Notes: generated by a model not told the origin, from the sequence alone. A stretch of 64,000 nt of DNA from Komarekiella atlantica HA4396-MV6 (GCA_019359395.1 JAHHHK010000027.1:1-64000), one strand, 5' to 3'; shown: positions 8,532 to 17,682, counted from the stretch's first letter. A program made the numbers and translations.

Positions 8532-9926
8532 TTAGCATAGATTTTCTATAGTATTGGCATCATTCGGTAATCCAGCTGTTAAAACTTCGCTCCCTTCTGT
8601 AGTAACTAAAACATCATCTTCGATGCGGATGCCGCGCACGTCGGCAAATTGAGATAAACGTTGCCAATTGACTACATTCTGATATTTTGAGCGCAGTTTA
8701 GGATCATTTAAAATTGCTGGTACTTGATAAAAACCAGGCTCAATTGTAACTAACATTCCCGGACGCAGGGGACGATTTAGACGTAGGTAGCCTAAGCCAA
8801 AGCGATCGCTCCTTTCACGTCCCTCTTCATATCCTGCTAAATCACCCAAATCTTCCATATCGTGGACATCTAAACCCAGTAAATGACCAATACCGTGAGG
8901 AAAAAACAGTGCGTGGGCATCCATTTCTACCAAATCTTCAGCGTTTCCTTGTAAAATTCCTAAATCAATTAAACCTTCGGCTATGACTGTGGCAGCCAAC
9001 AGATGAATATCCCTATACTCCACGCCGGGGTAGATCTTGGCAATACAAGCGTCGTGAGCTGCCAACACAACATTATAAATTTCTCTTTGGGTAGATGAAA
9101 ACTTGCCAGAAACAGGCCAAGTACGGGTGACATCGGCAGCCCAACCTGTCTCGGTTTCAGCGCCAACATCGGCAAGTAGCAAGTCACCTGGTTGCAGGGA
9201 GTGGTGGTAATGTTCGTTGTGCAAAACTTCGCCGTGAACAGTGACAATACTGTTGTAGGAAGTAGTCATATTATGAGCGATGAAAACTGCTTCCATCGCT
9301 GCACGGACTTCTGCTTCTAGTTTGGCTTTTGGTGTTGCTGCCATGCCGGCTTTGTGGGCTGCAACGGTAACAGCCGCAGCTTTTCGCAACTCAGCTAAAG
9401 CAGCATCATCGTGGGTAAGGCGTAGAGAAGCGATCGCCTTAGCTAACTCCAAGTCAATTCCTTGAGGAGGACTCTGCGGTAAAACCCATCTATTTAATAG
9501 CTGCGACTGCTGCGTCCAAGTAGCAGATTCCTGCACGGCAATTGTAGCTGCACCTTCTAGCCACAATTCTAATTCTGCCATTGGTCTAGCAACATCTGCC
9601 CCAATCTTTTGGGCTATTTCGTCACGCGTTGGCATTTCTCCATGCCAAAGGGCGCTGCTGGGTTGGGGATCATCCATGAATAATTCTAACTTGCCCGCTT
9701 CTAAGCGAATGGCTACATTTGACAATGGTAGTCCCGCAAAATAGAGGAAATGGCTGCTAGCACGCAAAGGAAAACGATTTGCTGGAAAGTTGCGCGGGCT
9801 GCTGCCTCCCGACCAAATAATTGCTGGAAAATCAATGAGGTTGCCTAGTCGTTGCCGTCGGTGACGTAGGGTATCGATCAAAGAATTAGTGGTGTTTTGA
9901 ATCAGCATAAAGAGAAACTCAAACAA
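8532..9926 (-). CDS. pepP: Xaa-Pro aminopeptidase (aminopeptidase P, M24B)
   Basis: A 464-residue two-domain metallopeptidase that removes an N-terminal residue preceding proline. The N-terminal creatinase-like domain contains FPANRFPLRASSHFLYFAGL. The C-terminal pita-bread fold carries the dinuclear metal ligands: Asp in LLADVGAE and WAADVTRTWP, His in FFPHGIGHLLGLDVHDME, Glu in VTIEPGFY and Glu in GIRIEDDVLVT. All five ligands are present and length is normal. The protein has no signal peptide and should be cytosolic. It is followed by a tiny open frame and preceded, 17 bp upstream on the same strand, by a small acidic lipoprotein gene. Confidence 0.92.
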   Translation of the reverse strand: MFEFLFMLIQNTTNSLIDTLRHRRQRLGNLIDFPAIIWSGGSSPRNFPANRFPLRASSHFLYFAGLPLSNVAIRLEAGKLELFMDDPQPSSALWHGEMPTRDEIAQKIGADVARPMAELELWLEGAATIAVQESATWTQQSQLLNRWVLPQSPPQGIDLELAKAIASLRLTHDDAALAELRKAAAVTVAAHKAGMAATPKAKLEAEVRAAMEAVFIAHNMTTSYNSIVTVHGEVLHNEHYHHSLQPGDLLLADVGAETETGWAADVTRTWPVSGKFSSTQREIYNVVLAAHDACIAKIYPGVEYRDIHLLAATVIAEGLIDLGILQGNAEDLVEMDAHALFFPHGIGHLLGLDVHDMEDLGDLAGYEEGRERSDRFGLGYLRLNRPLRPGMLVTIEPGFYQVPAILNDPKLRSKYQNVVNWQRLSQFADVRGIRIEDDVLVTTEGSEVLTAGLPNDANTIENLC

Positions 9927-9942
9927 AAAAATAAAAGGTTAT

Positions 9943-10200
9943 TTAGTCTTTATCGTCGTCATCATTGTCATCATCATTGCGCTCATTGCGCTCATTACGC
10001 TCATTGCGATCGCCGTCATCGTCGTCATCGTTGTCGTTCTGGTTAAGCTGTTGTTCTGGTTTTTGCCGCTCGATTGGAGCCAATGGCTGCTGTTCTCTAG
10101 CACCGCAACTAACTAATCCTCCAGAAATTAGCGCTAGGTTGAAAGCAGCTAAGATACCCGCGATAATTTGTATTCTCAAGTTGCCATTTGTATTTAACAT
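9943..10200 (-). CDS. Small lipoprotein with Asp-rich tail
   Basis: An 85-residue protein with an N-terminal hydrophobic segment ending in the lipobox LVSC (Cys at about 32), so a lipid-anchored envelope protein is likely. After a Gln/Pro-rich linker the tail is nearly all Asp, Asn, Glu and Arg, with three NER units inside Asp runs. Such tails can bind Ca2+ or other cations, but no function is established. The coding repeat (gcgctcatt units on the + strand) makes length variation by slippage likely. It lies 16 bp upstream of pepP and may share its transcript. Confidence 0.6.
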   Translation of the reverse strand: MLNTNGNLRIQIIAGILAAFNLALISGGLVSCGAREQQPLAPIERQKPEQQLNQNDNDDDDDGDRNERNERNERNDDDNDDDDKD

Positions 10201-10253
10201 TGACTACTAGTTATGCAAAACTTTTTCTATTGTGACTGATTCTGGAAAGAGTA

Positions 10254-10307
10254 GTAGAGACGTAGCAATGCTTGTAGAGACGTAGCATTGCTACGTCTCT
10301 ACTTTTT
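10254..10307. repeat. Dispersed hairpin repeat with duplicated left arm
   Basis: A perfect palindrome at 10274-10302 with arms gtagagacgtagca/tgctacgtctctac is preceded by an extra copy of its left arm (10254-10273). It is followed by a run of T on the + strand. The same hairpin recurs at 37413-37441 and, as a variant, at 47787-47815. Confidence 0.75.
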
Positions 10308-10503
10308 AAATCATGTTTTCGTCCGACTTATAGATGCTTTTTCGCGGCTAACCACAAGCATTGTAGTTTTGATAAACGGGTAAAGTCGAGCTACTCAAAA
10401 ATGCTGTATGTAAATATTTAACTGTACATGCGTAAATTTATAATGCATTCATGATAGGTATACAAAGCTGCAAATTTGCTGCCTCAACTTCCAGAGTGAC
10501 CTT

Positions 10504-11304
10504 ATGAGACGAATCATTACTCAGGTTGATGCCTTCACAAATACACACTTCGCTGGTAATCCTGCTGCTGTCTGTGTTTTGCCTGAACCTCAAGATGATG
10601 GCTGGATGCAGAACGTGGCGCAGGAAATGAATTTATCTGAGACGGCTTTTTTAGTCAAATATGATGATGGCTTTAATCTGCGTTGGTTTACGCCAACGGT
10701 GGAAGTGCCACTTTGTGGTCACGCAACCTTAGCTAGTGCTCATGTACTTTGGTCAGAGGGGCATCTGTCAGATGATGAAGCTGCCCGTTTCTACACTAAA
10801 AGTGGAATACTGATTGCCAAGCTGCAAGGTGAATGGATTGAGCTGGATTTTCCTGTAAATCGCTCACAAGCAACAGTCGCCCCGCCAGAATTAGGCGAAG
10901 CTTTGGGCGTATCCTACAAATCTGTCTTGCAGAATTCCCTGGGCTATTTGGTGGAAGTGGAATCAGAAGAATTGGTGCGGCAAATGCAGCCCAATTTCCA
11001 GCAATTAAAAAATTTACCTATTTGTAATGTTATCGTTACAAGCCTTGCTAAGTCTGATTCAGAGTACGATTTCATCTCTCGCTTCTTTGCGCCGGGAGTA
11101 GGTATTAATGAAGACCCAGTTACGGGAGCCGCCCATTGCTGTCTCGCTCCCTTTTGGCGCGATCGCCTGCACAAAGACGAGTTTTTAGCTTATCAAGCAT
11201 CTAGCCGTGGTGGAGTAGTGAAGGTGAGCTATTCGGGGGGCGATCGCGTCTTTCTTGCTGGACAAGCAGTCACCGTCCTGCGAGGAGAATTAATTACCGT
11301 GTGA
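10504..11304 (+). CDS. PhzF-family isomerase/epimerase-like protein
   Basis: A 266-residue protein of the PhzF superfamily, which has a diaminopimelate-epimerase-like double fold. Family hallmarks are the N-terminal VDAFTNTHFAGNPAAVCVLP, the catalytic-type Glu in MNLSETAFLV (about residue 46), the CGHATLASAHVL motif (about 75) and GINEDPVTGAAHCCLAPFW near the C-terminus. PhzF itself isomerises a phenazine precursor, but most members, including lone cyanobacterial ones, have unknown substrates. No phenazine genes are nearby. Start ATG follows gtgacctt; the upstream 300 bp contains a hairpin repeat. Confidence 0.88.
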   Translation: MRRIITQVDAFTNTHFAGNPAAVCVLPEPQDDGWMQNVAQEMNLSETAFLVKYDDGFNLRWFTPTVEVPLCGHATLASAHVLWSEGHLSDDEAARFYTKSGILIAKLQGEWIELDFPVNRSQATVAPPELGEALGVSYKSVLQNSLGYLVEVESEELVRQMQPNFQQLKNLPICNVIVTSLAKSDSEYDFISRFFAPGVGINEDPVTGAAHCCLAPFWRDRLHKDEFLAYQASSRGGVVKVSYSGGDRVFLAGQAVTVLRGELITV

Positions 11305-11446
11305 GGTTTTGATGTTTCAGCTTCGCTGTACTCTGGCGATGAAAAAGCAAGCGCTAGTAGCTGAATAAGACTTTAGATGCTGTTTAATAATGTCTCAAAT
11401 TATTTACTAGTTCTGGAATATTTTGTTTGAAGTATTCGTTCTAAAT

Positions 11447-11480
11447 AATAGAGATAACTCATTATCAAGTTATCTCTATT
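11447..11480. terminator. Hairpin downstream of the PhzF gene
   Basis: Inverted repeat aatagagataact...agttatctctatt with an 8-base loop. It lies between the PhzF-like gene and the small double-glycine peptide gene, without a long T-run, so a terminator or transcript-stabilising role is only inferred. Confidence 0.4.
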
Positions 11481-11565
11481 ACATGTTGGGCAGTTTAGAG
11501 TGACTAGATCGAATGTTTAGAACGCTCTAAGCCCACTTATACCTAGCTTAAAAGGGTAAGCAACT

Positions 11566-11799
11566 ATGTTAGACCAATGTATCGCCACTGAATTGCTTAT
11601 GGTGTTATCTCCACAAGAGCAGCAGCTTCTATCTGGAGGACAAGCTACAAATGATGAGGGACAAACTGCAAATATAGATTTTGGGGGTACAAAATTGCGT
11701 TGTAAGAGGTACTCTCCTGGGCAAGGCACCGATAATTGGACTGTTATTATGGTAGGGAACCAACAAACTGTACATAGCTTCTCTTGCAACAACGCTTAA
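11566..11799 (+). CDS. Orphan peptide with double-glycine leader (bacteriocin-like)
   Basis: A 77-residue protein whose N-terminal part ends in LSPQEQQLLSGG (residues about 14-25), a typical hydrophobic-patterned leader followed by the GG site that C39 exporters cleave. The putative core (about 52 residues) starts QATNDEGQTANIDFGG and has two cysteines (LRCKRYSPG and FSCNNA) that could form a disulfide. No modification gene is next to it, but the C39 exporter encoded about 16 kb away could process it. Preceded by aaaagggtaagcaact, a fair ribosome site. Family not recognised; alternatively a stand-alone secreted peptide. Confidence 0.55.
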   Translation: MLDQCIATELLMVLSPQEQQLLSGGQATNDEGQTANIDFGGTKLRCKRYSPGQGTDNWTVIMVGNQQTVHSFSCNNA

Positions 11800-12496
11800 T
11801 ATATAGAAGCGTGTAATACGGTGTTTGATGAAGGATGTCAGCATATTGCTTGAAAACTGTTTTTGCAGGATATAGTTCTGCTATGAAGCAAATTTAACAG
11901 TTTTTTATACTGAACATCAACATAAATCAATGTCCTCATACAAATTCTGTATGAAAATGCACAGAATCATCTGCCTGAAATCCTTGCTAGATGAAGGTAC
12001 TATTCTATACAGGCTCACATACAAATAGTACCAGCTTTTTTATAGGGACATTAATTTATGATGTTATTTGATTTTTAAGTTTTAGCATATTTTCTGTTAA
12101 CATTTTGTCAAAAGAAGTCCCAAATGCATTGGGACACTTAAGAAATGAAACAAACTATAGCAATTGTTAAATCAGAATCACTAAACGAAGTGGTGTAAGA
12201 TTTAAAAAATTTCAAAAGCAACGCAATTAGCCGAAAAACCTTGCTCAAATAGTGACTTATGTCATATCAAAAGAACAATTTGAGTGGATTACAGTGTAAT
12301 TAGGTGTTTCTGATGGCTAGCTAAAACTCTACTGCATTATATAACCAGTTTCATAAAGACTGGCGAGATCAAATTATGAAAATTCGCGGGCTAATCCGAA
12401 TTATGGTCGGTATAATTATTCCTGTTCATATTGCTCAAATTATGCATTCGGTATGCGGCACAATATTTAAAGAAGCCCATATTTTAATTTTTCCAA
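11800..12496. other. Intergenic region of about 700 bp, no supported gene
   Basis: AT-rich DNA between the orphan peptide gene and the DUF4332-type gene. A 43-codon frame (12376-12507) overlapping the next start has hydrophobic patches but no ribosome site and was not called. No repeat family seen elsewhere in the window is present. Confidence 0.3.
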
Positions 12497-12943
12497 ATGT
12501 CTGCTAAACAAACAGATAGTCGAAGTCCTGTCATATCTTGTGACTGGCCGATTGAGCAACTACCTGGATTAAGCCAGGAGGAACAATCTCAACTACAAAA
12601 TTGTGGGATTAAAACCACAGCAGCACTAGTTAAACAAGGGAAAACTTTACAGATGAGGCTGGCGTTAGCGAATAAATTACACGTTCATCCTCAGTATGTA
12701 AATAAGTGGATTGCTTTGGCTGACTTGGCACGTATTCCCAGCATAGGTATACAATATTGCGGTTTATTGCTCCATGCGGGTATTGGTTCTGTAGGGCAGC
12801 TAGTTCAAACTCCCACTCACCGATTGCACCGACAAATTTTGCGCTTGCAAGTAGCAACAATGCAGCGGCGAGATTTGTGTCCAGCAATTGAGTTAGTCCA
12901 ACAATGGAGCCAACAAGCGAAAACAGTAATGAGTGCTGAGTAA
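12497..12943 (+). CDS. DUF4332-like helix-hairpin-helix protein
   Basis: A 148-residue protein built of two helix-hairpin-helix-like halves, each with a pattern of the form LPGLSQEEQSQLQNCGIKT...LVKQGKT and IPSIGIQYCGLLLHAGIGSV...LVQTP. This arrangement is characteristic of DUF4332, widespread in cyanobacteria and thought from fold alone to bind nucleic acid or act as a scaffold. No enzyme motif is present. The gene ends next to a simple-sequence tract of CCCTG-type repeats and faces the tetR-type gene. Confidence 0.7.
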   Translation: MSAKQTDSRSPVISCDWPIEQLPGLSQEEQSQLQNCGIKTTAALVKQGKTLQMRLALANKLHVHPQYVNKWIALADLARIPSIGIQYCGLLLHAGIGSVGQLVQTPTHRLHRQILRLQVATMQRRDLCPAIELVQQWSQQAKTVMSAE

Positions 12944-12973
12944 TGAGTGCTGAGTGCTGAGTCAAGAATTATC

Positions 12974-13090
12974 TCCCCCCTGCCCCCTGCTCCCTGCCCC
13001 CTGCTCCCTGCTCCCTGCTCCCTGCTCCCTGCTCCCAATCCCCATTGCCCCTTATCCCCAAATGGGGCCCCGAGTTCCCCAATCCCCAAT
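12974..13090. repeat. Short tandem repeat tract (ccctgctc / ccccaat type)
   Basis: Seven- and eight-base C-rich units (ctgctccc, ctgccccc) repeat about eight times and grade into ccccaatc and ccccattg units. This is the STRR-type sequence typical of heterocystous cyanobacteria. It lies between two convergent genes and ends at the stop codon of the TetR-like gene. Confidence 0.8.
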
Positions 13091-13092
13091 CC

Positions 13093-13707
13093 CTAATCCT
13101 TAACCAATACACCATTGAGGAAGATATCAGCCAGTCCTTCTGCCATTTGCTGCATTTCTAGGGGTGAGGCGTCAGGTTCCATGAGGGTGTTGTTGGAAAA
13201 ACCTGCGATCGCAAACATTCCCAAGAAAACTTTGGCGACAAGATTGGCATCCATTTGGCGATAAATGCCTTTATCCATTGCTGTTTGAAAGAATGCTTCG
13301 GCCACATCAGTCATTTTGGTGATGACTTCTAATTGGATGCGATCGCGCAAATCTGGGTGAAACTGCACTTCCATAAAACAAACCCGCATCAAGTCGGCAT
13401 TTTTTTGGAAATTCCACATCCGACGGCGCATTACCTGAGCTACAGCCTTGTAGCTGCCCATTTCACTCAATTCTGTCAACAAATCTGTGAGGATTTCTAC
13501 CCAGCCACTAGTAGCAACTTCCACCAAAATTGCTTTTTTATTGGGAAAATGACGAAATAGTGTACCTTCGGCTACACTGGCTGCCTGTGCTAAGTCACGG
13601 GTGGTAGTGCCATCAAATCCTTGGGAGGCAAATAAACGCTGGGCTGCCTGTAAAATTCGGGTGCGCGTCTGTGCCTCTGAGGGCGGGGGAGAATTAAAAA
13701 CTCGCAT
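13093..13707 (-). CDS. TetR/AcrR-family transcriptional regulator
   Basis: A 204-residue repressor-type protein. The N-terminal HTH is clear: RTRILQAAQRLFASQGFDGT, then TTRDLAQAASVAEGTLFRHF (recognition helix) at about residues 32-50. The C-terminal ligand-binding domain is divergent, as usual. Its target is not apparent. The divergently oriented M16 peptidase gene starts about 150 bp away, so regulation of that operon or of itself from the shared intergenic region is possible but unproven. Confidence 0.88.
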   Translation of the reverse strand: MRVFNSPPPSEAQTRTRILQAAQRLFASQGFDGTTTRDLAQAASVAEGTLFRHFPNKKAILVEVATSGWVEILTDLLTELSEMGSYKAVAQVMRRRMWNFQKNADLMRVCFMEVQFHPDLRDRIQLEVITKMTDVAEAFFQTAMDKGIYRQMDANLVAKVFLGMFAIAGFSNNTLMEPDASPLEMQQMAEGLADIFLNGVLVKD

Positions 13708-13858
13708 AGCAGTTATGGTGAAATCTCTGGAACACGATTTGTAGCATTATTGTCTAACGTCAAGTACAAAAAGCCCGGAAAGCTTAATACAAGATTAACG
13801 CCCTGTTTGCTAAATAGTTGGTTTTTCAAGTAGTGTAACTTTACTTTAATTTTTGCTT

Positions 13859-15469
13859 ATGAGCCAGTCTAGTTGTTTTCGACCAATGTTGTATTGGTCA
13901 AATAAAGTATCCTCAGCACTACGTAGGCTATTTATTACCTTGTTGTCTGTGCTCATGCTTTGGTGGGGATTGCTGCCAGAAATCGCTTTGGCTGATACTC
14001 AGACAGCACCTCCTCAACAACTGCTACAACCACAGCGTCAAAATTCGATACAACCTTATCTAGATCGAGTCATCAAACAGTTAACAGAATTCCGTCTCGA
14101 CAATGGTTTGAAATTCATTGTCTTGGAACGGCATCAAGCTCCAGTAGTTTCCTTTCTTACCTATGCAGATGTAGGTGGAGTGGATGAACCAGATAGGAAA
14201 ACTGGTGTAGCACACTTTCTGGAACATTTGGCGTTTAAAGGCACGACACGCATTGGTACAAAAGACTACAAAGCAGAAAAACCGCTTTTAGATCGTTTGG
14301 AGCAGTTAGATAGCCAAATTAGAATAGCGAAAGCTGATGGTAAAAAAGATGAGGTTGCCCGGTTACAAGCTGAGTTTAAACAAGTGGAATCACAAGCAGC
14401 CGAGCTAGTCCAGCAAAATGAGCTAGGGCGAATTGTGGAACAATCAGGAGGCGTGGGTTTAAATGCTAACACTTCTACCGAAGCCACTCGTTATTTTTAC
14501 AGCTTTCCTGCTAATAAGTTGGAACTGTGGATGTCGCTGGAGTCAGAGCGATTTTTAGAACCTGTATTCCGCGAGTTTTATAAAGAAAAAGATGTGATTT
14601 TAGAAGAACGACGGATGCGGGTGGAGAATTCGCCCATTGGACAAATGGTGGAGAAGTTTATCGATACTGCTTACAAAGTCCATCCCTACAGGCGTCCGGT
14701 GATTGGTTATGACGAAGATATCCGCAACCTCACACTAGAAGATGTAGAGAAGTTTTTTGCAACGTACTACGTACCCAGCAATTTAACGATCGCCGTTGTT
14801 GGAGATGTCAACCCGGCTGAGGTGAAAAAATTAGCCCAAACTTACTTTGGACGCTATCAAGCAAAACCAAAAGCACAGCCAAAAATTCCCACAGAACCGA
14901 AGCAGACACAAACGCGGGAAGTTACTTTGCAGTTACCTTCTCAACCCTGGTATTTAGAAGGCTATCACCGTCCAGCAATTACTCACCCAGATAATGCGGT
15001 TTATGAAATCATTGGCAGTTTATTAAGCGATGGGCGAACGTCGCGGCTGTATAAGTCTTTGGTTGAGCAGCAACGTTTGGCTTTAAATGCCCAGGGTTTT
15101 AGTGGATTTCCAGGGGATAAGTATCCGAATTTGATATTTTTCTATGCTCTGACGGCTCCTGGACATACTGTTGATGAGTTGGCGGTGGCTTTACGCAAAG
15201 AAATTGACTCTTTGAAAACTCAGCCTGTTTCAGTAATTGAATTGCAGCGCGTGAAAACTCAAGCAAGGGCGGCATTGTTACGGACTCTCAGTTCCAATAT
15301 GGGGATGGCTCAGCAATTGTTGGAATATGAGGTGAAAACTGGCTCTTGGCGGAATTTGTTTAAGCAGTTGGATCAAATTGCGGCGGTGACGACTGCTGAT
15401 GTTCAGCGGGTGGCAAAGGGAACGTTTACGCCGGAGAATCGCACGATTGGTAAGTTGTTGTCGAAATAG
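13859..15469 (+). CDS. M16B zinc metallopeptidase, catalytic subunit
   Basis: A protein of about 536 residues with an N-terminal hydrophobic signal (LFITLLSVLMLWWGLLPEIALA), so exported to periplasm or thylakoid lumen. The inverted zinc motif HFLEH (about residue 123) followed by the distal Glu region (LEERRMRVENSP) marks an active M16 peptidase. A charged insertion after the HxxEH segment (LDRLEQLDSQIRIAKADGKK) is longer than in minimal family members. The C-terminal M16 half is present. I chose ATG 13859 over an in-frame TTG two codons earlier. The partner subunit gene follows after 2 bp, the usual arrangement of heterodimeric M16B proteins. Confidence 0.88.
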   Translation: MSQSSCFRPMLYWSNKVSSALRRLFITLLSVLMLWWGLLPEIALADTQTAPPQQLLQPQRQNSIQPYLDRVIKQLTEFRLDNGLKFIVLERHQAPVVSFLTYADVGGVDEPDRKTGVAHFLEHLAFKGTTRIGTKDYKAEKPLLDRLEQLDSQIRIAKADGKKDEVARLQAEFKQVESQAAELVQQNELGRIVEQSGGVGLNANTSTEATRYFYSFPANKLELWMSLESERFLEPVFREFYKEKDVILEERRMRVENSPIGQMVEKFIDTAYKVHPYRRPVIGYDEDIRNLTLEDVEKFFATYYVPSNLTIAVVGDVNPAEVKKLAQTYFGRYQAKPKAQPKIPTEPKQTQTREVTLQLPSQPWYLEGYHRPAITHPDNAVYEIIGSLLSDGRTSRLYKSLVEQQRLALNAQGFSGFPGDKYPNLIFFYALTAPGHTVDELAVALRKEIDSLKTQPVSVIELQRVKTQARAALLRTLSSNMGMAQQLLEYEVKTGSWRNLFKQLDQIAAVTTADVQRVAKGTFTPENRTIGKLLSK

Positions 15470-15471
15470 GG

Positions 15472-17034
15472 ATGGAAACGAACCGCAGAGGCGCAGAGGG
15501 CGCAGAGGAGAGAGATATGCAGAGGTACAAGGTGAAGGGTAAGAGGCGGATGAGATTGAAAATTCAAAATGGTAAGAGGCTGTTGTCTGCCTTGGTTATT
15601 GCTTTTGCTTTGTTATTTTTTACTTTTAACTTTTCTCTGGCGGCGACGGCGGAGGCAAAGCATTATACGGAGTTGCAGCTTGCACCGTTGGCTGAGATCA
15701 AGTTACCCAAGTATGAGCGGTTTGTTTTGCAAAATGGCTTGGTTGTGTATTTGATGGAGGATCACGAGCTGCCTTTGGTGAATGGTACAGCATTGGTGCG
15801 TACGGGAAGTCGCTTGGAACCATTAGAGAAAGTTGGTTTGGCTGGCTTTACAGGTGCGGTGATGCGTACTGGAGGGACTAAGAAGCATTCGCCAGATCAG
15901 CTAAACGACATGTTAGAACAACGAGCGGCTGCGGTGGAAACTAGCATTGGCGAAGCTAATGGTACTGCTAGCTTTCAGGCACTCAGTGAAGATTTAGAAA
16001 CGGTGTTTGGGCTGTTTACTGAGGTGCTACGAGAACCTGTGTTTGCTCAAGAAAAGCTAGATTTAGCTAAGACACAGGCGAGGGGTAGTATTGCCCGTCG
16101 CAATGATGATCCAGATGAGATTGCTAGTCGGGAATTTCGGAAATTGATTTATGGTAAGGAAAATCCTTATGCCCGCACGATAGAGTATGTAACGCTGGAT
16201 CGGGTTTCTCGTGGGGATTTGCTCAACTTCTATCAGCAATATTTCCACCCAAATAATCTGATTTTGGGGATTGTGGGGGATTTTGATGCTAAGAAAATGC
16301 GATCGCTCATTCAAGCTAAATTAGGCAACTGGAAGCGTAACCCCAATATTGTTAAACCCCAGTTACCAGAGGTGTTACCAGCTAATACAGGCGGAGTGTT
16401 TTTTGTAAATCAGCCGCAACTAACTCAGAGTAGTATTCTGGTTGGGCATTTAGGCGGACGATTTGACAATCCAGACTATGCGGCGTTGGATGTGTTGAAT
16501 GGGGTGTTAAATGGGTTTGGCGGACGCTTGTTTAATGAAGTGCGATCGCGTCAAGGTTTAGCTTACTCAGTATACGGCTTCTGGAGTCCCCGCTACGATT
16601 ACCCCGGCATGTTCATTGCTGGTGGACAAACGCGCTCTGATGCTACTGTGCAATTTGTCAAGGCCTTGCAAGCTGAAATTAAGCGCATTCAAGCGCAAAG
16701 AGTGACAGCAAAAGAACTAGCATTTGCCAAAGAGTCTACGCTTAACTCGTTTGTTTTCAACTTTCAAGATCCTAGCCAAACCTTGTTAAGGTTGATGCGA
16801 TATGAATATTACGGCTATCCGGCTGATTTCTTATTTCGCTATCAAAAAGCCGTAGCCGCAACCACAGCAGTTGATGTGCAGCGGGTAGCAAAGCAATACC
16901 TCAAGCCAGAAAATCTTGTGACTTTGGTGGTGGGGAATCAAACCGCTATTCAACCACCCTTGACACAGCTAGCAACACAAGTGACGCCGATAGATGTGAC
17001 TATTCCTGCTTCACAACCACAGGTGACGAATTAA
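15472..17034 (+). CDS. M16B peptidase-like, non-catalytic partner subunit
   Basis: About 520 residues from the first ATG. Both M16 domains are recognisable (FVLQNGLVVYLMEDHELPLV, then FHPNNLILGIVGDFD and RSRQGLAYSVYGFWSPRYDY), but the position of HxxEH reads GFTGA, so zinc binding is lost. The arginine/tyrosine segment that completes the partner's active site is kept. This is the regulatory half of a heterodimer with the upstream gene. The first 26 codons are encoded by a dispersed repeat (cgcagaggcgcagagg); the true start may be ATG 15514 or 15550, just before the signal peptide LLSALVIAFALLFFTFNFS. Confidence 0.87.
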   Translation: METNRRGAEGAEERDMQRYKVKGKRRMRLKIQNGKRLLSALVIAFALLFFTFNFSLAATAEAKHYTELQLAPLAEIKLPKYERFVLQNGLVVYLMEDHELPLVNGTALVRTGSRLEPLEKVGLAGFTGAVMRTGGTKKHSPDQLNDMLEQRAAAVETSIGEANGTASFQALSEDLETVFGLFTEVLREPVFAQEKLDLAKTQARGSIARRNDDPDEIASREFRKLIYGKENPYARTIEYVTLDRVSRGDLLNFYQQYFHPNNLILGIVGDFDAKKMRSLIQAKLGNWKRNPNIVKPQLPEVLPANTGGVFFVNQPQLTQSSILVGHLGGRFDNPDYAALDVLNGVLNGFGGRLFNEVRSRQGLAYSVYGFWSPRYDYPGMFIAGGQTRSDATVQFVKALQAEIKRIQAQRVTAKELAFAKESTLNSFVFNFQDPSQTLLRLMRYEYYGYPADFLFRYQKAVAATTAVDVQRVAKQYLKPENLVTLVVGNQTAIQPPLTQLATQVTPIDVTIPASQPQVTN

Positions 17035-17309
17035 TCAAGGTTACTTGTCCACAACAAACTACTATCAAATAACAAGTAGAGACGCAAGAAATTGTGTCTC
17101 TATTTGTATAGAACGACAAAAATACCAATATTATCTATAAACTCATCATTTAAAAGACGAAAATCCTTTTATTATGTCTTTTAAATAAAACTAAAAATCT
17201 TGAATTTATAAGATTAGATTACAAAATAGTAGAGAGGGATTTTAGATTGGTAGCTTAATCTGATCCCAGGAGTGTTTTATTGACTATCACCGTATTTCGG
17301 GAGGAAAAA

Positions 17310-17591
17310 ATGGCGAAGATAATAATCTCCAATTTGCCTGCTAGTAGTAATGAAAATCTGCTCACTGAACTAGAATCTTGGGAAATGAACTCTGTGGAGG
17401 GTGGTTTAAGAAGAAGGAGAAGAAGAAGAGGAACATCTGGAACAACTGGAGCGACTGGAACAACTGGAAGTACGATCACAATCGACACAAGTGTATTAAC
17501 AGCCACGATAGATGATATGAATGGTGTTCTTGATAGGCTGTCGGCACAACTAAATCAAACACTTGAGAGTGTAGAAGTAGTGGAAGAATAA
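17310..17591 (+). CDS. RiPP precursor candidate with GG leader and poly-Arg, Thr/Gly-rich core
   Basis: A 93-residue peptide starting at ATG 17310, preceded by a strong gggaggaaa ribosome site (an earlier in-frame TTG lacks one). The leader MAKIIISNLPASSNENLLTE... ends in NSVEGG at residue 32, a double-glycine site for the C39 exporter. The predicted core begins LRRRRRRRG, continues with GTSGTTGATGTTGSTITID, and ends in an amphipathic acidic helix (LDRLSAQLNQTLESVEVVEE). There is no cysteine. The Thr/Ser/Gly-rich stretch offers many potential dehydration sites for the kinase/HopA1 pair downstream. It precedes the tandem precursor array and ends in a strong terminator. Confidence 0.65.
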   Translation: MAKIIISNLPASSNENLLTELESWEMNSVEGGLRRRRRRRGTSGTTGATGTTGSTITIDTSVLTATIDDMNGVLDRLSAQLNQTLESVEVVEE

Positions 17592-17638
17592 ATGTATGAG
17601 TCAGCAGATTGTTTTGAATTAAATTTTCTTCTAATTAA

Positions 17639-17682
17639 CGTGCGTTCTGAATCTAATTAACGTTAGAACGCACGATTTTTTT
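17639..17682 (+). terminator. Rho-independent terminator after the poly-Arg precursor
   Basis: Stem cgtgcgttct/agaacgcacg followed by seven T (17676-17682). It separates the poly-Arg precursor from the tandem array, so the two probably have separate promoters. Confidence 0.8.

Noticed and set aside
12376-12507. 43-codon hydrophobic frame before the DUF4332-like gene
   Set aside because: No ribosome site and no conserved-looking pattern; kept only as a note.
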